A stretch of 64,000 bases of DNA, from positions 1,240,001-1,304,000 of the forward strand of contig CP036201.1 of the NCBI GenBank assembly GCA_004299845.1. The letters run 5' to 3'. Position 1 is the first letter of the stretch, and every line of letters starts with the position of its first letter. This document shows, piece after piece, positions 1 to 8,577 of this stretch. The position numbers and the translations under genes were made by a program. Source of the DNA: Verrucomicrobia bacterium S94. Lineage in GTDB: Bacteria; Verrucomicrobiota; Kiritimatiellia; Kiritimatiellales; Pontiellaceae. Under the pieces are notes generated by a model that had not been told where the DNA came from, did not search any database, and saw only the letters and a list, made by a program, of their open reading frames with translations.

Positions 1-144
1 GACACGCTCACGAAAATCGCTACAAGATATTACGGCGATTCCGGCAAGTGGGATATTATCTACGAAGCCAACAAAGGTATGATGCGCAGTCCAGGTGACC
101 TGAGGGTGGGACAGACCTTGGTCATTCCCTCCATTCAGAACTGA
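1..144 (+). CDS. C-terminal end of a LysM-domain protein (partial)
   Basis: The reading frame is open from the first base and ends at TGA 142-144, giving 47 residues. It reads DTLTKIATRYYG, then WDIIYEAN, then LRVGQTLVIP. This is the body of a LysM domain: the DTL start, the Y/N-rich middle, and the L-x-x-GQ-x-L-x-IP end. LysM domains bind peptidoglycan or chitin N-acetylglucosamine chains, so the protein is probably exported and wall-associated. Everything before the domain lies outside the window, so the enzyme or structural part carried with it cannot be named. A strong terminator follows 27 bases after the stop. Confidence 0.85.
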   Translation, partial: DTLTKIATRYYGDSGKWDIIYEANKGMMRSPGDLRVGQTLVIPSIQN

Positions 145-170
145 TTTTACCAACTTTCGAAAATTCATAA

Positions 171-204
171 ACGGAGTCCGGATGCGGACTCCGTTGTCTG
201 TTTT
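171..204 (+). terminator. Intrinsic terminator after the LysM gene
   Basis: A perfect 10-bp stem (171-180 with 185-194) closes a GATG loop and is followed by TGTCTGTTTT. It separates the LysM gene from glycogen phosphorylase. Confidence 0.8.
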
Positions 205-290
205 CAGACTGCTTTTCCACGTGCCCGGACAATTCAGCATCCGGGTTCCGGTTTGCTGTGAATCACGACGGTCTTTTAGCTTCAACGGGC

Positions 291-319
291 TTGCATCCCA
301 TGAGGGGCTGGGCTATCAA
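291..319 (+). promoter_or_regulatory. Candidate sigma70-type promoter of glgP
   Basis: TTGCAT (291-296) and TATCAA (314-319) are separated by 17 bases, about 40 bases before the glycogen phosphorylase start. Each box matches consensus at four of six positions. This is a pattern match only. Confidence 0.35.
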
Positions 320-360
320 AGGTCTCAGTTGCAAACAAAACATGAAGGGTTAAAAATAAA

Positions 361-2832
361 ATGTCACACTTCAAAGACAACATAACCGCTGAACAACTGG
401 CCGAACGGTCCCTCTTCCACCTCAAGTACAGCCGGGGTAAAGATCTGCGCGCCGCCACCACATTCGATAAAATGATGTGTTTTTCCCATGCTGTGCGCGA
501 CATGGCTGTGGATGGGTTTATTGCAACTCAACGTCAGTATCTCGATCAGGACGTACGCCGCGTTAACTATCTTTCCATGGAATACCTGATCGGTAAAATG
601 CTTTGTAATAATGTCTATGCATTGGGCATTGAAAATATATACGGCGAGGCCCTGAAAGCCCTCAACATCACTGCAGAGGAAATTCTTGCACTTGATGTCG
701 AAGCCGGACTCGGAAACGGCGGTCTGGGGCGTCTTGCGGCCTGCTACCTCGATTCGCTGGCCACCATGGAGCTGCCAGCCTTCGGATACGGCATCCGTTA
801 TGAACACGGTATCTTTCGTCAGGAATTTGATCACGGCTGGCAGAAAGAACGGCCTGATGAATGGCTTGCCCTTGGATACCCCTGGGAACTCATCCGCCCT
901 GAATACACCCTTCCGGTCTGCGTCTACGGCCGTGTAAAGAAAAACTTCAGACCCGGCCAGGGAACGGCGGATGTCTGGGAAGACTTCCAGGTTTTTGAAG
1001 CAGTACCCTACGATGTGCCGATTATCGGATATCACGTTAATACGGTAAACATGCTTCGCCTGTGGAAATCGCAGCCTGCCGAAGGATTCCGCCTCGATGT
1101 TTTTAATCAGGGCGACTACGTGCGTGCGGTTGAGGAAAAGAACTGGGCGGAGAATGTTTCGAAGGTACTTTATCCCTCCGACTATACCTATGCCGGAAAA
1201 GAGCTGCGTCTGATTCAGGAATATTTTCTGGCTTCCTGCTCTGTGCGGGACATCATCCGCCGGTATAAAAAGAACCACAGGGATTACGCAAAATTTGCCG
1301 AGAAAAACGTAATCCAGCTCAACGACACCCACCCCACCCTGGCGATCGTTGAGCTGATGCGCGTGCTGCATGATGAAGAGCATATTCCGTGGGATGATGC
1401 ATGGGACATCACGGTCAATACCTTCTGCTATACCAACCATACGCTGCTGGCTGAAGCGCTGGAAAAATGGACGGTTGATCTACTGCAGCGGGTGTTGCCG
1501 CGCCATATGCAGATTATTTTCGAAATCAATCACCGCTTCCTGCAGAAAGTCGAACTCAACCACCCGGGCGACGGCGAACTGATGCGTAAGGTGTCGCTGA
1601 TTGAAGAAGGGCAGCATAAGCAGGTGCGCATGGCCAATCTCTGCGTGATCGGAAGTAATAAGGTCAACGGAGTATCCGCGCTCCATTCCAACCTGCTCAA
1701 AACCAACACCATGCCGGAATTCGATAAAATCTATCCCGGTAAATTCACCAATGTGACGAACGGTATTACACATCGTCGCTGGCTGATCAAAGCCAATCCG
1801 GAACTTTCTGAACTGATATCGGAAAACATCGGTGAAGACTGGAAGCTGGATCTTGCACAACTGAAAGCATTCGAGGCTTTTGCTTCAAAACGATCCGTTC
1901 AGAAAAAATTCATGGAAATCAAGCGGCAGAAAAAAGTTGAACTGTGCCAGACCATCAGGGAGCTGACCGGCTATCTGGTGAGTCCCGATTCTGTGTTTGA
2001 TGTGCAGATCAAGCGCCTGCATATGTATAAGCGCCAGCTGCTGAAGGCCATGCATATCATTCACCTCTATAACAAAATCAAGGCGAATCCGAAGACCAAT
2101 GTTCAGCCGAAAACCTTTATCTTTGCCGCCAAAGCCGCTCCGGCTTATCTGATTGCCAAGTCGGTCATTAAGCTGATCAATACCATGGCTGAAGTGATCA
2201 ACAATGATGTCGATGTGGCCGGCCGCCTTAAAGTGGTTTTCCTTCCGGATTACAATGTTTCACTTGCTGAAAAAATTATTCCGGCCGCGGACATTTCCGA
2301 ACAGATTTCCACCGCCGGACTTGAAGCCTCGGGAACCGGTAATATGAAACTGTCGCTGAACGGTGCGCTTACCGTTGGGACCTGGGATGGTGCAAACATT
2401 GAGATCGCTCAGAATGTCGGAGAAGATAATATATTCATCTTCGGTAACCGCACTGAAGATCTTGCTGAACTTTCACGCAAGGGTTACAATCCGTGGGCCT
2501 ACATGGATAAGTCCGAAGATCTGCAGGGTGTGCTGGAAGCGCTTCGGGATAACATCTTTGATCCGTCGGAGCCTGATTTGTTCAAGGATCTGTATAATGA
2601 AGTAACCGAGCACGGCGATTTCTACTACTATCTCGCCGATTACGAAGATTACATCAAATGCAACGAAGATGTGGATAAGCTCTACGCCACACCGACCAAG
2701 TGGGCGGAGAAAGCCATCCTGAACGTTGCACGCATGGGTTGGTTCTCATCCGACCGTTCCATTCAGGATTATGTCGACGATATCTGGCATCTGGAAAAAA
2801 CACCGATCGATATGAACAACGATATCTTCTAG
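361..2832 (+). CDS. glgP: Glycogen/starch/maltodextrin phosphorylase
   Basis: This 823-residue protein has the normal length for GT35 alpha-glucan phosphorylases. These enzymes release glucose-1-phosphate from glycogen or maltodextrin with phosphate, using pyridoxal phosphate. Visible family signatures are VNYLSMEYLIGK near residue 60, EAGLGNGGLGRLAACYLDS near residue 115, and the PLP site EASGTGNMK, with the PLP-binding lysine at residue 663. The protein is cytosolic, with no signal peptide. The ATG at 361 begins the conserved N-terminal stretch; the Shine-Dalgarno sequence is weak (GAAGGG). The gene stands alone between two terminators, which suggests a single-gene unit for storage-glycogen breakdown. 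The family assignment is firm, but the preferred substrate cannot be told from the sequence. Confidence 0.97.
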   Translation: MSHFKDNITAEQLAERSLFHLKYSRGKDLRAATTFDKMMCFSHAVRDMAVDGFIATQRQYLDQDVRRVNYLSMEYLIGKMLCNNVYALGIENIYGEALKALNITAEEILALDVEAGLGNGGLGRLAACYLDSLATMELPAFGYGIRYEHGIFRQEFDHGWQKERPDEWLALGYPWELIRPEYTLPVCVYGRVKKNFRPGQGTADVWEDFQVFEAVPYDVPIIGYHVNTVNMLRLWKSQPAEGFRLDVFNQGDYVRAVEEKNWAENVSKVLYPSDYTYAGKELRLIQEYFLASCSVRDIIRRYKKNHRDYAKFAEKNVIQLNDTHPTLAIVELMRVLHDEEHIPWDDAWDITVNTFCYTNHTLLAEALEKWTVDLLQRVLPRHMQIIFEINHRFLQKVELNHPGDGELMRKVSLIEEGQHKQVRMANLCVIGSNKVNGVSALHSNLLKTNTMPEFDKIYPGKFTNVTNGITHRRWLIKANPELSELISENIGEDWKLDLAQLKAFEAFASKRSVQKKFMEIKRQKKVELCQTIRELTGYLVSPDSVFDVQIKRLHMYKRQLLKAMHIIHLYNKIKANPKTNVQPKTFIFAAKAAPAYLIAKSVIKLINTMAEVINNDVDVAGRLKVVFLPDYNVSLAEKIIPAADISEQISTAGLEASGTGNMKLSLNGALTVGTWDGANIEIAQNVGEDNIFIFGNRTEDLAELSRKGYNPWAYMDKSEDLQGVLEALRDNIFDPSEPDLFKDLYNEVTEHGDFYYYLADYEDYIKCNEDVDKLYATPTKWAEKAILNVARMGWFSSDRSIQDYVDDIWHLEKTPIDMNNDIF

Positions 2833-2854
2833 CGGAATCGTTTCATTTCATTGG

Positions 2855-2884
2855 CAACGCGTCCCGGTCGGGGCGCGTTGTTTT
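2855..2884 (+). terminator. Intrinsic terminator of glgP
   Basis: An 11-bp stem with one G-T pair (2855-2865 with 2870-2880) has a four-base loop and runs into TTTT. The T tract overlaps the stop codon of the convergent helicase gene. On the opposite strand no T run follows, so it mainly serves glgP. Confidence 0.8.
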
Positions 2885-5039
2885 ATGCATATTCTTTCAG
2901 TCGTTCCGCCAGCGTAGTGACACGGTCGCGAGATTCAGCACGGATGATCGCCAGTCCGAGGGCTTTTTTGGTGCCGAGCAGAATTACGAGTTTTCTGGCG
3001 CGGGTCAGAGCTGTGTAGATCAGGCTGCGCTGCAGCAGCACAAAATGCTGGGTATGCACCGGAATCACAACACAGGGATATTCGCTGCCCTGGCTTTTGT
3101 GGATAGTGATTGCATAGGAAAGCACAAGCTCATCAAGCTCGCGGAAATCGTACACCACCCGACGTCCTTCAAAATCAACCGCCAGCTCAGAGGTTTCATG
3201 GTCTATGGCCACAATACGGCCGATATCGCCATTATAAACATCCTTATCATAATCGTTCTCCGTCTGCATCACCTTATCACCCACACGATAGGTCATGCCG
3301 AAACGCTCCACTTCATCCCCGCTTGGATTAAGCAGTGCCTGCATGGTGATATTGAGGTTGCGGGCACCCAGTTCGCCCTTCTGCATCGGAGTCAGAATCT
3401 GAATATCATCCATCGGCCGGAACCGGAATTTTTTCGGAATATGCTGCTTCACCAGTTTTCCAATAAGATTCAGTGCCTTTTCCGGCTCATCGGCTTCAAT
3501 AAAATAGCAGTCACTTTGTTCCCCTTCATCAGGAAACTCCGGTGCTTTACCCTGATTGATCAGGTGGGCAGTCGTTACAATCCGACTGCTGGCCGCCTGA
3601 CGGAACACTTCATCCAGATGAGCGACCGGCAGTGTTTTTGAACCGATAATATCCTGCAGAACACGCCCCGGTCCCACACTGGGAAGCTGATCCGCATCCC
3701 CGACAATCACTACAGCGGCATGCAGCGGTACCGCATCCATCAACTGCGCCGCAAGCACTACATCAATCATGCTCGACTCATCCACAATCAGCACATCGCA
3801 TTCCAGCGGATTTTCCGCATTATGAATAAAGCCGCCGGTACCCGGATTATATTGGAGCATCCGGTGAATGGTGCGCGCCTCCATGCCGGTTGTTTCAGCC
3901 ATACGTTTCGCCGCCCGACCTGTAGGAGCGCAAAGCTGCACCCGCATCTTCTTGGCCTTAAGAATCATCAACACTGAATTTACCAGCGTTGTTTTCCCTA
4001 CGCCCGGTCCTCCCGTGATAACCATCACTTTCGACCGTACCGACGTCCGGAGCGCATTGCGCTGAGCGTTAGCCAGTTCAATCCCGCTTTTCTGCTGTAC
4101 CCACTTCAGCGCTTTTTCAAAATCAATATCCGGACAGGGGTGGCGGCCTTTTTCCAGAGCCCGGAGTTTTTTGGCGAGTTCGATTTCTGCGAAAAACAGC
4201 TTCGGCAGATAGATCAGATCCTGTCCTTTCACATTCTGCTTCTGAATCAGGCGCTTATTTTCCAGCAGATGTTCCAGAGCATTATCGATAATATCGAGAT
4301 CAATATCGAGCAGTTCCGCCGCACGTGAAAGCAGGTCGTTGCGCACATACGCACAATGTCCGTTGGCTGTCAGTTCTCCGAGGCAGTATTCCAGGCCGGC
4401 ACGCGCACGCAGATCGGAATCCCTGGAAATTCCCAGCTTCATGGCAATCCGGTCCGCAATCAAAAAACCAATACCCTTGATGTCGCGTGCCAGACAGTAG
4501 GGATCGCGCTGTACCCGCTCAATGGCTTTGTCGCCATAGATTTTATGGATACGAAACGCCCGCGTTGTGCTGATGCCGTGGCTGAACAGAAAGGACATAA
4601 TCTGACGCACATTCCGCTGCTCATCCCACGCCTTTTTGATGTTGTCTTTCCGCTGTTTTCCAATCCCCGGAACTTTCAGCAGTTTTCCCGAGGAGTTTTC
4701 AATGACATCAAAGACATCCCGACCAAAGGCTTTCACCAGGCGTTTCGCATACTCTTTGCCGATGCCCTTCACCATATCGGAGGCCAGATATTTTTCAATG
4801 CCCTCCAGCGTATCCGGTTTAGACATCCGCAAGTGCTGTGCTTTGAACTGCCGCCCATGGCGCGGATCAACAAACCACTCCCCGTCCCCGGCCATCCATT
4901 CGCCGGGGTTCACCGCCGGTACCGTCCCCGTCACAGTCACGAGCTCTTTGTGACCACGTACTTTGACTCTTAAAACACAAAAGCCGTTTTCCTCATTCCG
5001 GAAAACGACCCGCTCAACCTGACCGTCCAGTTTATCCAT
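2883..5039 (-). CDS. recD2: RecD2-type ATP-dependent DNA helicase (SF1B)
   Basis: This 718-residue protein has the usual length of RecD2, the RecBC-independent relative of RecD. RecD2 unwinds DNA 5' to 3' and helps in repair. The N-terminal part contains an OB-like start and helix-hairpin-helix stretches (VKGIGKEYAKRLVKAFG near residue 90; KVPGIGKQRKDNI near 122). The motor carries Walker A GGPGVGKT at 343-350, the Walker B region DVLIVDESSMID at about 415-426, and the late motif HKSQGSEYP at 647-655, followed by a TALTRA segment. All catalytic motifs are intact. The gene is convergent with glgP and lies 20 bases from the small zinc-ribbon gene upstream, so the two may be co-transcribed. Confidence 0.95.
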   Translation of the reverse strand: MDKLDGQVERVVFRNEENGFCVLRVKVRGHKELVTVTGTVPAVNPGEWMAGDGEWFVDPRHGRQFKAQHLRMSKPDTLEGIEKYLASDMVKGIGKEYAKRLVKAFGRDVFDVIENSSGKLLKVPGIGKQRKDNIKKAWDEQRNVRQIMSFLFSHGISTTRAFRIHKIYGDKAIERVQRDPYCLARDIKGIGFLIADRIAMKLGISRDSDLRARAGLEYCLGELTANGHCAYVRNDLLSRAAELLDIDLDIIDNALEHLLENKRLIQKQNVKGQDLIYLPKLFFAEIELAKKLRALEKGRHPCPDIDFEKALKWVQQKSGIELANAQRNALRTSVRSKVMVITGGPGVGKTTLVNSVLMILKAKKMRVQLCAPTGRAAKRMAETTGMEARTIHRMLQYNPGTGGFIHNAENPLECDVLIVDESSMIDVVLAAQLMDAVPLHAAVVIVGDADQLPSVGPGRVLQDIIGSKTLPVAHLDEVFRQAASSRIVTTAHLINQGKAPEFPDEGEQSDCYFIEADEPEKALNLIGKLVKQHIPKKFRFRPMDDIQILTPMQKGELGARNLNITMQALLNPSGDEVERFGMTYRVGDKVMQTENDYDKDVYNGDIGRIVAIDHETSELAVDFEGRRVVYDFRELDELVLSYAITIHKSQGSEYPCVVIPVHTQHFVLLQRSLIYTALTRARKLVILLGTKKALGLAIIRAESRDRVTTLAERLKEYA

Positions 5040-5059
5040 TGAATCGTTGCAGCATGCTC

Positions 5060-5311
5060 TTAATATTTTTTTTCATACTCGCCCCTGCCGAGTTTTTTAT
5101 AAGTCGTAAAACCGGCATTTTTCGCCCGGTCGTGCAGACCGCTTTCCGATGAACCGACACAGGGTGCCGACAGACTCCTGACAACTTTTCCGCCGCAACG
5201 CGGGCAGGTTTTCATTGCAGGCGCATCAATGGATTCAACCTCCTCAAAACCTTTTCTGCAATGTCGGCAGCTTTGTCCGGGATCAACTGCGGTATATTCT
5301 CGAATCGGCAT
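5060..5311 (-). CDS. FmdB-like zinc-ribbon protein
   Basis: This small protein of 83 residues begins MPIREYTAV and has two CxxC pairs (Cys15/Cys18 and Cys35/Cys38, the second in CPRCGG). That is the layout of the FmdB/CxxC zinc-ribbon family of putative regulators. The serine-rich stretch and the tail ending in GEYEKKY are also typical of the family. A Shine-Dalgarno sequence (AAGGA) precedes the ATG at 5311. Its role is unknown; family members are annotated as regulatory on weak evidence. It lies between the helicase and the transglutaminase-like gene on the same strand. Confidence 0.75.
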   Translation of the reverse strand: MPIREYTAVDPGQSCRHCRKGFEEVESIDAPAMKTCPRCGGKVVRSLSAPCVGSSESGLHDRAKNAGFTTYKKLGRGEYEKKY

Positions 5312-5396
5312 GGGCTGTTTCCTTCCAATGATTGGAAAGTAGATATAGCACGGTCGTTACAGCTTGGAAAGTCTGTCACCCGCGTTTCTTTACCGG

Positions 5397-6469
5397 TTAT
5401 GGCATCAGTTCAAAATAGGCCATGCTTTTTTGGCGTACGTCAAAAACCCGCTCAATTCTGAAACGGCTTGCGGCACTGTAACCGATCTGCGCCCCCGGAT
5501 CGGCCGGATCGAGCGCATAGCACGGGCGATTATCAATGTATACGTAGGGTTCCACGTTCAGATCAGAATATTTTCCATCAAAACGTACCAATGCAAAAAC
5601 ATGGTCATCCGTAAATGCAATATAGGTTTTCAGGCCCACAGACTCGAGCAGTGAACAGAGCAGCAGCGTCTGGTCCTCACAGTCACCGCCCCTGAAATAA
5701 GTGTCATAATCGGATGTTTGGCATATTCCATTCCGTCATTCGGATCTGAAACATAATAGATCTCGTTGCTCACAAAACTCAGCAGGGCCTTGGCTTTTTT
5801 CAATTCGTCATCGCCGGATCCAATCACCTCACGCGTGGCCAGAATGTTAATCTGTTCATCGCGGTAATCCACCTTATTCAGGTAGTTTACATAATTCCCG
5901 GCAATCAGCATATTAGCAACATCCTGAATCGGACCAATCCGGAAAAGGGCCTGGCCGCACTGATGAATGGCATCTGTGAATTTCAGCTGGCCGTTAAGAA
6001 TCATCTCGCGGTTATAGGCTGTCACAAAGATGAATGAACATAGCACAGCCAGCGAAACCACCTGCAGCAAGGCCTTGCGGAAAATTATCAGACAGAGCAG
6101 CGTTCCTCCGTACAACGTGAACAGAGCAATCCGGTTATCATCAATCAGACCGCCCACAAAACGGAAAATAAACAGCAACAGGAGCATCAGGAAAAAACTG
6201 AGCAGATACGAGCGTAAGGGATGCTTGGATTCCACTTCTTTATGATGCTCTCTGGATGTGAAAAAAGCGGCATAAAACAGAAATCCTCCGCCGAAAAAAC
6301 CAATAATGCCGGCGGCTTTCAGCAGCAGGATATCCCAATAGATGAATGTGCATACAAAGAATGTGAAAAGATAAAGAGAAAGGATCAGAAAGGACGCCCG
6401 CTCATCGGTGGTCAGCGGACGCACTTCCCGGATGCGGCTTCTTTTTTTATTCTGTTTCTGGTCGGTCAT
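5397..6469 (-). pseudogene. Transglutaminase-like membrane protein, split by a frameshift
   Basis: Two adjacent reading frames on the minus strand form one gene. The upstream frame (from ATG 6469) encodes a charged start, about five hydrophobic membrane segments, and a soluble region up to EYAKHP. The downstream frame (to TAA at 5397) continues with YFRGGDCEDQTLLLC, then FTDDHVFALV, then YALDPADP. These provide the Cys and His (and a plausible Asp) of a transglutaminase/cysteine-protease fold. The frames meet near 5710-5712, where one missing base (CC read as C) would restore HPDYDTYFRGGDCED. The intact product would be about 357 residues. A TTG at 6508 overlaps the preceding stop, but the ATG at 6469 starts a more natural N-terminus. 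Substrate and role are unknown. The break could be a sequencing error or true decay. Confidence 0.75.
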
Positions 6470-6504
6470 GAAAATGAAGAAAAAGCCGCAATGATTGAAT
6501 GAGG

Positions 6505-7455
6505 TCAATAGATCTGGTTACGCAGGCGAAGCTCCGTCGGCCCCGGTTTCAGATAAATCTGCTGCTTCAGGTAGGGCTCATCATACTTCCGGATATAATG
6601 ATTTAGTAAAGTTACCGGCACAATGAGCGGGAAATGACCCGATTTATACGCGAAAATCGTTTCCTGAAGTTCCTGTTTTTCATCGTGGTTCAACTGCTTT
6701 TTAAAATAACCGGTCAAATGCTGCAGGACATTCACATGCTTTGCGGTCGTTGCACGCAAACGGAGCGCCGCCATCAGCATTCCAAGATATTCCTCCTGAA
6801 CCGTCGCCAGCCGCCGACCCTTCATCTCCGCCACAAGTCGTCCCATGGCGCGGTAATGTTGCACACTATGTGCCATAAGCAGGTATTTATGCTGCTCATG
6901 AAATTTAACCAGACCGCCGTGCGTACTGTTTTCCTTAAGCATCCTGCGCCATCGCTGCAGCGTAAACACCTGCTCAATAAAGCGCTCGCGAAGAAACGGA
7001 TCATTCAGCCGCCCTTCCTCCTCAACGGGAATCAGCGGAAACCTCCGCATCAGTTCGGCTGCATAAATCCCCTGCCCTTTGTTTGAAGGCATCCCTTTTG
7101 CGGAATAGACCTTCACCCGTTCCATGCCGCAACTCGGCGAACGGCTTTTCAGGATATACCCGCCGAGTTTCTCTTTTTCCAGCCCTGCAACCCGATTTCT
7201 GCAGAAGCGTTTCATCGTCTCTGTAAGGTCATCCCTGCTTCTGGTTTTCACCAGTCGCGGATCTTCCGGATTCCCTTCCAGCCGAATAGTCTCACGCGGA
7301 ATCCCCAGGCCCGCCTCGACTTCCGGACAGACCGGAACAAATTCGAACCAGTTTGAGAGGGTTCCCGTGATATAACTGTCCTGTTTATGCTGCCCGTCAA
7401 ACCGTACCTTTGCACCCAGCAGACAAGAACTGATCCCAATACGTATTTTTTCCAT
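6505..7455 (-). CDS. DUF523-DUF1722 protein (TudS/YbgA-like)
   Basis: This 316-residue protein joins two known domains. Residues 1 to about 150 form DUF523, with conserved cysteines at 11 (ISSCLLG), 43 (VCPEVEAG) and 109 (SPSCGM). In the characterised DUF523 member TudS, three such cysteines hold an iron-sulfur cluster that removes sulfur from thiouracil. Residues from about 190 to 306 form DUF1722 (YbgA-like), a helical domain of unknown role with KYLLMAHS and the YxxPY-like end typical of the family. It is cytosolic. The ATG at 7455 starts directly on the domain. It is followed by the transglutaminase-like gene, whose start region touches this stop codon, so translation may be coupled. Confidence 0.88.
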   Translation of the reverse strand: MEKIRIGISSCLLGAKVRFDGQHKQDSYITGTLSNWFEFVPVCPEVEAGLGIPRETIRLEGNPEDPRLVKTRSRDDLTETMKRFCRNRVAGLEKEKLGGYILKSRSPSCGMERVKVYSAKGMPSNKGQGIYAAELMRRFPLIPVEEEGRLNDPFLRERFIEQVFTLQRWRRMLKENSTHGGLVKFHEQHKYLLMAHSVQHYRAMGRLVAEMKGRRLATVQEEYLGMLMAALRLRATTAKHVNVLQHLTGYFKKQLNHDEKQELQETIFAYKSGHFPLIVPVTLLNHYIRKYDEPYLKQQIYLKPGPTELRLRNQIY

Positions 7456-7605
7456 ATACCGCCCCGCACAACGTTGTACTGCCCGATTCCTATTAGTCGG
7501 AGTTCGCCAGTCAAACGGCGATTTTACAGAATATTTGCCCGGAATAAAGCATCCACCTGTACGATATTCATCACCAACCCTTTTCCGAATCGGAGAACAG
7601 CGTTT

Positions 7606-8448
7606 TTACAGATCGCGCAGCATTTTCCGATAGCTCCGGGGAGAGACGCCGGTGATTTTACTGAAGAGCCGCGAAAAATAAGCAGAGCTGTGGATACCGC
7701 AATCCGCGGCTATTTCCTGAATCGTAAGATCGGTCGAGCCCAGCATCAGCTGCGCACGCTCGATGCGTTTGCGGTTAATAAACTCCACCGGCCGCACATT
7801 CATTATTCGAAAGAACAGATCTGAAAAATAGGTGGGCGTCAATCCGGTCAGATCGGCCAGTGTTTCCAGCGGAATGTCGCGTTGCATGTTTTCATCTATA
7901 TATTGAAGAACCGGTGCAAAACGACCTTCCTGCTCTTTTTCCATCAGTGTTGGTTTATGAGAATACTGCAAAAAAGAAGATGCAATCTGAAGTACAATAC
8001 CGCGCGACTCGATATTCACTGCAAGCGGAACTGCTGCATTGGCCAGACGTCCGTACGGCTCTGTATGCGGTTCAAGCAGTTCAATCAGGCGTTGAAACAG
8101 AAGCACATGATGTCCGGAAGCCTGCAGTGTCGGTTTGCAGCTGCGGAGGCTGAAAAGATCCGTGCCGGTTCCTGTGCGCAATGTGAATCCAACAAAGTAC
8201 TGAATATGCGATTCAGGACAAAAATAGTCTGCCGTCACAAAACAGGGAACAAGGTGCAGGTCGCCTGCCTGCAGCCGATGCTCGCGGCCGGAATGCCGGA
8301 TAACGGCCTCCCCCTCTGTAATGAGAAAAATACGTGAAAAAGGACTCGAAACCCGCGGATAGTTCCACTCTCTGGAAAGGCGGGAACATCCGGCTTCAAA
8401 CAGACTGAGCCGGAGTGATTCGATATGTAGGTCTTCGCTTGTTTTCAT
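7606..8448 (-). CDS. AraC-family transcriptional regulator
   Basis: This 280-residue protein has an N-terminal cupin-like ligand-binding half (TEGEAVIRHSGREHRLQAGDL near residue 50) and a C-terminal double helix-turn-helix. The second half shows IPLETLADLTGLTPTYFSDLF, IQEIAADCGIHSSAYFSRLF and a final GVSPRSYRKML, which is the AraC/XylS signature. It is divergent from the uroporphyrinogen-decarboxylase-family gene across a 129-base gap. It therefore probably controls that gene and possibly itself. The inducer is unknown; regulators of this shape commonly sense sugars or related small molecules. Confidence 0.93.
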   Translation of the reverse strand: MKTSEDLHIESLRLSLFEAGCSRLSREWNYPRVSSPFSRIFLITEGEAVIRHSGREHRLQAGDLHLVPCFVTADYFCPESHIQYFVGFTLRTGTGTDLFSLRSCKPTLQASGHHVLLFQRLIELLEPHTEPYGRLANAAVPLAVNIESRGIVLQIASSFLQYSHKPTLMEKEQEGRFAPVLQYIDENMQRDIPLETLADLTGLTPTYFSDLFFRIMNVRPVEFINRKRIERAQLMLGSTDLTIQEIAADCGIHSSAYFSRLFSKITGVSPRSYRKMLRDL

Positions 8449-8531
8449 GCGGATCCGTGATTAGTTCAAATTGAATAAATAATACATCCCCGAAGGTTTG
8501 ATAAGGCAAATCTCAATTTTGTATTCTTTAA

Positions 8532-8560
8532 TTGACTCGGTATATACACCGGGAAAATCT
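8532..8560 (+). promoter_or_regulatory. Candidate promoter with internal palindrome
   Basis: TTGACT (8532-8537) lies 17 bases before a weak -10-like AAATCT (8555-8560). The spacer contains CGGTATATACACCG (8538-8551), which is nearly its own reverse complement. It could be an operator for the divergent AraC protein or for another regulator. Confidence 0.3.
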
Positions 8561-8577
8561 AACCACGGGGAACGGAA

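Noticed and set aside
182-385. Small open frame overlapping the terminator and the glgP start
   Set aside because: It begins inside the terminator hairpin and has no motif or ribosome site.
2700-3641. Open frame (313 residues) on the plus strand after glgP
   Set aside because: It starts inside glgP, crosses the glgP terminator, and lies opposite the RecD2 motor domain.
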